Both the position numbers and the translations under genes were made by a program. Below the pieces are notes generated by a model. That model was given only the letters and a program-made list of their open reading frames with translations. It was not told where the DNA came from and did not search any database. Below, piece after piece: positions 15,095 to 15,427 of a stretch of 15,427 bases of DNA; positions within the stretch are counted from its first letter, which is position 1, and every line of letters begins with the position of its first letter. The stretch is from an uncultured Beijerinckiaceae bacterium. GTDB taxonomy: Bacteria; Pseudomonadota; Alphaproteobacteria; Rhizobiales; Beijerinckiaceae. Location: NCBI GenBank assembly GCA_937863205.1, contig CALMGA010000250.1, positions 1 through 15,427 of the forward strand. The letters run 5' to 3'.

Positions 15095-15427
15095 TTATGA
15101 ACCTGCAGCAAGTAGAGCGGCCTTTTTAAGCATCAGGCAGACAAGGGCGACGAGGTGCAGGCCGGCCATTGTACTGGCGTAGGCCTCGTAGTCCTTGACC
15201 AGTCGGCGAAAGCGCGTCGCCCAAGCAAACGAGCGCTCAACCACCCGGCGCCGGGGAAGCAGCACGAAGCCGCGCTTGGCTTCGGGCAACTTGACCACCT
15301 CCAGCCTGATGCCCTGCTTCTGCGCCGCCTTGGCCGGCTTTTCGCCGGTATATGTGAATAAGCGTGCAGTAGGGGTCTGACTCATTCTCGATGATGTTTG
15401 CTGATCGATCTCCGCTGACGCGTCAGC
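15095..15427 (-). pseudogene. IS5-family transposase, C-terminal fragment
   Basis: The minus-strand frame is open from the window edge (15427) to TAA at 15097-15095. Recognisable transposase sequence runs from about [19 protein letters not shown] (near 15345) to the stop: [34 protein letters not shown] with the terminal catalytic Glu region of the DDE domain, then [17 protein letters not shown]. The catalytic Asp residues are not in the window. Upstream, the first 17 or so residues (ATG at 15385-15383, MSQTPTAR) and the 54-bp repeat do not look like transposase to me. The gene is therefore either truncated at a junction near 15350-15373 or continues beyond the window in a form I cannot judge. 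It cannot be active as seen. Confidence 0.8.
15373..15426. repeat. 54-bp repeat, right copy, inverted relative to the left end
   Basis: Exact reverse complement of bases 1-54. The last 14 bases of the window (15414-15427) form a perfect palindrome, GCTGACGCGTCAGC. The last 13 bases also equal the first 13 of the window, so a head-to-tail join would give a perfect palindrome of about 95 bp. Confidence 0.9.

Overview
The window looks like chromosomal or megaplasmid DNA of a high-GC alphaproteobacterium, most likely of the Rhizobiales. The evidence is a y4iL-type catalase-like protein, a DUF4142 protein, a PAS/GAF hybrid histidine kinase of the kind common in that order, and an AGAGCAT...ATGCTCT intergenic palindrome. 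The species cannot be named from the sequence.

Left block (about 395-9780, very GC-rich): an intact catalase-family gene (395-1486); a DUF4142 gene with one in-frame stop; an HSL-type esterase gene with five lesions; an epoxide-hydrolase-type gene with one TAG inside it; an intact small secreted protein gene; and an intact soluble hybrid sensor kinase (PAS-GAF-PAS-PAS-HisKA-HATPase-REC). Converging on the kinase from the minus strand is an aconitase-family gene that has both a frameshift and a missing N-terminus. Four of the seven genes are therefore broken, which points to relaxed selection or, less likely, local sequence errors.

Right block (10088-14613, lower GC, lowest in the first gene): five intact plus-strand genes, each overlapping the next by 4 nt. 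They encode glucose-1-phosphate cytidylyltransferase (RfbF), CDP-glucose 4,6-dehydratase (RfbG), a TylC3/TcaB9-type sugar C-methyltransferase, an RmlC-type epimerase and an SDR-type 4-ketoreductase. Read as a pathway, they would turn glucose-1-phosphate into a CDP-activated 6-deoxy-3-C-methyl-hexose, a branched sugar for a surface polysaccharide. The cassette starts about 340 bp beyond the point where the aconitase homology stops, so it probably sits at a recombination or insertion boundary.

Right margin (14614-15427): a possible truncated membrane-protein start, a 143-bp MITE-like element with perfect 16-bp inverted ends and a TTA duplication, two adjoining palindromic repeat units, and the C-terminal part of an IS5-family transposase on the minus strand. 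The first 54 bases of the window recur in inverted orientation at its right end and contain a 12-bp perfect palindrome. This means the window is bounded by two inverted copies of one repeat, through either mobile DNA or assembly structure.

I found no CRISPR array, tRNA, rRNA, phage gene or defence system. The most distinctive biology is the compact CDP-branched-sugar cassette, set in a decaying, repeat-bounded neighbourhood.
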